DNA of 64,000 bases from Microcella putealis (GTDB lineage Bacteria; Actinomycetota; Actinomycetes; Actinomycetales; Microbacteriaceae). Where the stretch lies: the NCBI RefSeq assembly GCF_004216575.1, contig NZ_SGWW01000002.1, forward strand, positions 186,001 through 250,000, read 5' to 3'. The notes under the pieces were generated by a model. The model searched no databases and had not been told where the DNA came from. It saw nothing but the letters and a program-made list of their open reading frames with translations. A program made the position numbers and the translations under genes. Below are positions 63,977 to 64,000 of this stretch, piece after piece. Positions within the stretch are counted from its first letter, which is position 1, and each line of letters begins with the position of its first letter.

Positions 63977-64000
63977 CGGTTCTGCTCCTCGGGGGTCGAT

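Overview
The window is a 64 kb piece of a high-GC (roughly 70% by eye) actinobacterial chromosome. Frequent GTG starts, stop/start overlaps of 1-4 bases, the succinylase branch of diaminopimelate synthesis (dapC, dapD, dapE), paired AdnA/AdnB helicase-nucleases, DUF3117, DUF3107 and DUF6458 proteins and the fused MrpA+B antiporter subunit together suggest an actinomycete of the Microbacteriaceae type. The genus cannot be fixed from the sequence. I saw no tRNA, rRNA, CRISPR array, prophage or complete insertion sequence.

Layout. 1-4.4 kb: the end of an MMPL-type exporter, with an unusual ABC-ATPase-like tail, and a YhgE/Pip partner. 4.4-7.6 kb: a TIM-barrel isomerase-like gene and otsA-otsB (trehalose). 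7.7-14.1 kb: a complete Mrp Na+/H+ antiporter operon (A/B fusion, C, D, E, F, G). 14.1-28 kb: branched-chain amino acid and serine genes (ilvD, ilvB, ilvN, ilvC, serA, leuB, ilvE) interspersed with small membrane proteins, a DUF1353 protein, a DoxX-like protein and a divergent XRE-cupin regulator/agmatinase-like pair. 28-34 kb: ferredoxin, dapC, gltA, dapD, dapE, DUF3117. 34-40 kb: O-methyltransferase, tatB, a LysR regulator with a divergent 36-residue membrane protein, Mrp/ApbC ATPase, a stress-type membrane protein and mgtE. 40-48 kb: aminopeptidase P, a membrane-anchored EEP phosphatase/nuclease, a PHP phosphoesterase, a 14-TM MFS exporter, a DEAD-box helicase, a ferritin-like protein and DUF3107. 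48-54.7 kb: adnA-adnB. 55.3-59.8 kb: a four-gene operon (Cys-motif lipoprotein, peptidoglycan-binding adaptor, MacB-type ATPase and permease). 60.0-62.55 kb: a three-gene ABC-2-like cassette of foreign-looking composition. 62.5-64 kb: a ferredoxin reductase and a 3Fe-4S-type ferredoxin.

Functionally most of the window is core metabolism: isoleucine, leucine and valine synthesis, serine, lysine/cell-wall diaminopimelate, trehalose osmoprotection, pH/Na+ homeostasis and recombinational repair. The less explained parts are the MMPL/YhgE pair, the lipoprotein/adaptor/MacB-like exporter and the foreign ABC cassette.

Two window-wide signals stand out. First, about eighteen genes carry a TANNNT-like -10 hexamer 6 or 7 bases before the start codon, so they are probably transcribed as leaderless mRNAs; I used this spacing to fix several starts. 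Second, the hexamer GGATGC/GCATCC occurs about 115 times (hand count) in both orientations and nearly evenly, except for a 3 kb gap that coincides with the foreign-looking ABC cassette.
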